A DNA stretch of 64,000 nt from Emticicia fluvialis (GTDB taxonomy: Bacteria > Bacteroidota > Bacteroidia > Cytophagales > Spirosomataceae), in assembly GCF_024793945.1 (NCBI RefSeq), contig NZ_JANUSD010000001.1, forward strand, positions 1 through 64,000, read 5' to 3'. Below are positions 63,483 through 64,000 of the stretch, one piece after another (positions within the stretch are counted from its first letter, which is position 1; each line of letters begins with the position of its first letter). The notes beneath the pieces are model-generated. The model was given only the letters and a program-made list of their open reading frames with translations, was not told the origin of the DNA and searched no databases. Made by a program: the position numbers and the translations under genes.

Positions 63483-64000
63483 TTACCAGGTTCTTTGTTT
63501 CAGAATCTCCTGAATCTGTGCCGGGTCAACAGGTAGTTTGTTGATGTGTTCGCGCAGCCATTGCGAAAAATCTTTTTCGATGTCGTCTGACCAACGGTTG
63601 TCTATCTGCCCCGGTGTATATTTCTGTTCGCGCAGCCGCTGATGGCCAAACATATCCCGTAGCCTTACTACCTCCGAAACCTTTACTACTTCTTCGGCCA
63701 GATGCGGTGGTATGAAAACAACGCCGCCTTCGCGACCCAGTACTATGTCGCCCGGCATTACGGTGGCCTTACCGATACGGGTAGGCTGATTGATGCCAAC
63801 CAGGGTGGTATTTAAAGCCCTTTTGGCATCATTGAGGTGGTGCGATGGATGATAGCTTCTGAAGAAAGAAGTAAATCCGCCTATTTCTTTCAGCCCGTTT
63901 AAGTCTCTCAGGGCGCCTTCGTACACAATGCCGTTGCCGGTTTTGGCATAGATAGAGTTGCCGAGGTTGTCGCCAATGGTTGGGCCGTCTTCGTAGGCGT
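63483..64000 (-). CDS. RraA-like aldolase/regulator-family protein, partial
   Basis: Only the C-terminal part (about 172 codons) is within the window; the frame stays open to the right edge, so the gene begins beyond 64000. Motifs: YAKTGNGIVYEGALRDLNGL (Arg-Asp of the metal/substrate site) and KATVMPGDIVLGREGGVVFI with PPHLAEEV after it, typical of the RraA/4-hydroxy-4-methyl-2-oxoglutarate aldolase family. The C-terminal extension (about 60 residues after the core, ending EILKQRTW) is longer than in plain RraA. Such family members can be retro-aldolases of 2-keto-acids, which would fit a pathway with the next two genes. The first gene seen of this minus-strand operon. Confidence 0.82.
   Translation of the reverse strand, partial: AYEDGPTIGDNLGNSIYAKTGNGIVYEGALRDLNGLKEIGGFTSFFRSYHPSHHLNDAKRALNTTLVGINQPTRIGKATVMPGDIVLGREGGVVFIPPHLAEEVVKVSEVVRLRDMFGHQRLREQKYTPGQIDNRWSDDIEKDFSQWLREHINKLPVDPAQIQEILKQRTW

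Noticed and set aside
1..64000. CRISPR arrays, insertion sequences, prophage genes or an integrase
   Set aside because: No regular direct repeats, transposase motifs or phage-like genes are visible. The repeated elements found are hairpins and operator palindromes.

Overview
The window looks like chromosomal DNA of a member of the Bacteroidota, most likely a Cytophagales-type environmental glycan degrader. The support is two SusC/SusD pairs, secreted hydrolases with Bacteroidota-style signal peptides, promoters of the form TTTG-N19-TAnnTTTG instead of sigma70-type boxes, almost no Shine-Dalgarno sequences, PurS as a separate small subunit and an ECF sigma/anti-sigma operon. Genus cannot be fixed from the sequence alone.

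Positions 1-15,000 are ordinary housekeeping and accessory genes: pssA-purS and a small membrane protein, an arginine-cluster-type GNAT protein, a PAP2-like membrane protein, an ECF sigma/anti-sigma/secreted-protein operon (the sigma gene has no ATG, GTG or TTG start that would keep region 2), an SDR, an EEP-family phosphatase/nuclease, a coiled-coil membrane protein, an OmpR/HisKA two-component system, a GH105 hydrolase, thioredoxin, a 50-residue membrane ORF, a membrane Fe-S oxidoreductase and tRNA-Phe.

Positions 15,100-64,000 form one large polysaccharide utilisation region that fits decorated (feruloylated, acetylated, arabinosylated) xylan. From left to right it holds: a giant FG-GAP/ASPIC lipoprotein (minus) divergent from SusC1-SusD1 (plus); a 21.8-kb, 14-gene run of secreted enzymes (GH95, two GH43, a CE6-type acetylesterase, two other esterases, GH29, five CE1 genes with six CE1 modules, GH127, GH51); a Nudix-type AraR regulator; and an arabinose operon (araB-araA-araD-transaldolase-SSS transporter-mutarotase). 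On the minus strand come a small secreted protein, GH10 xylanase, SusD2-SusC2, and an operon with an FAH-family protein, a Tat-signal enolase-superfamily dehydratase and a partial RraA-like gene running off the right edge. The two SusCD pairs point towards each other and bracket the cluster.

The main new observation is a shared operator, TGTGT-N7-ACACA and close variants, found six times. Two copies are in the CRTAC1/susC1 divergent region, and one copy each lies on the GH95 promoter, upstream of araR, directly before araB, and upstream of susC2. With the AraR gene in the middle, this suggests one arabinose-sensing repressor controlling uptake, extracellular degradation, catabolism and itself, without a hybrid two-component sensor or SusR-type regulator in the window. 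This is inference from the sequence and has not been tested.
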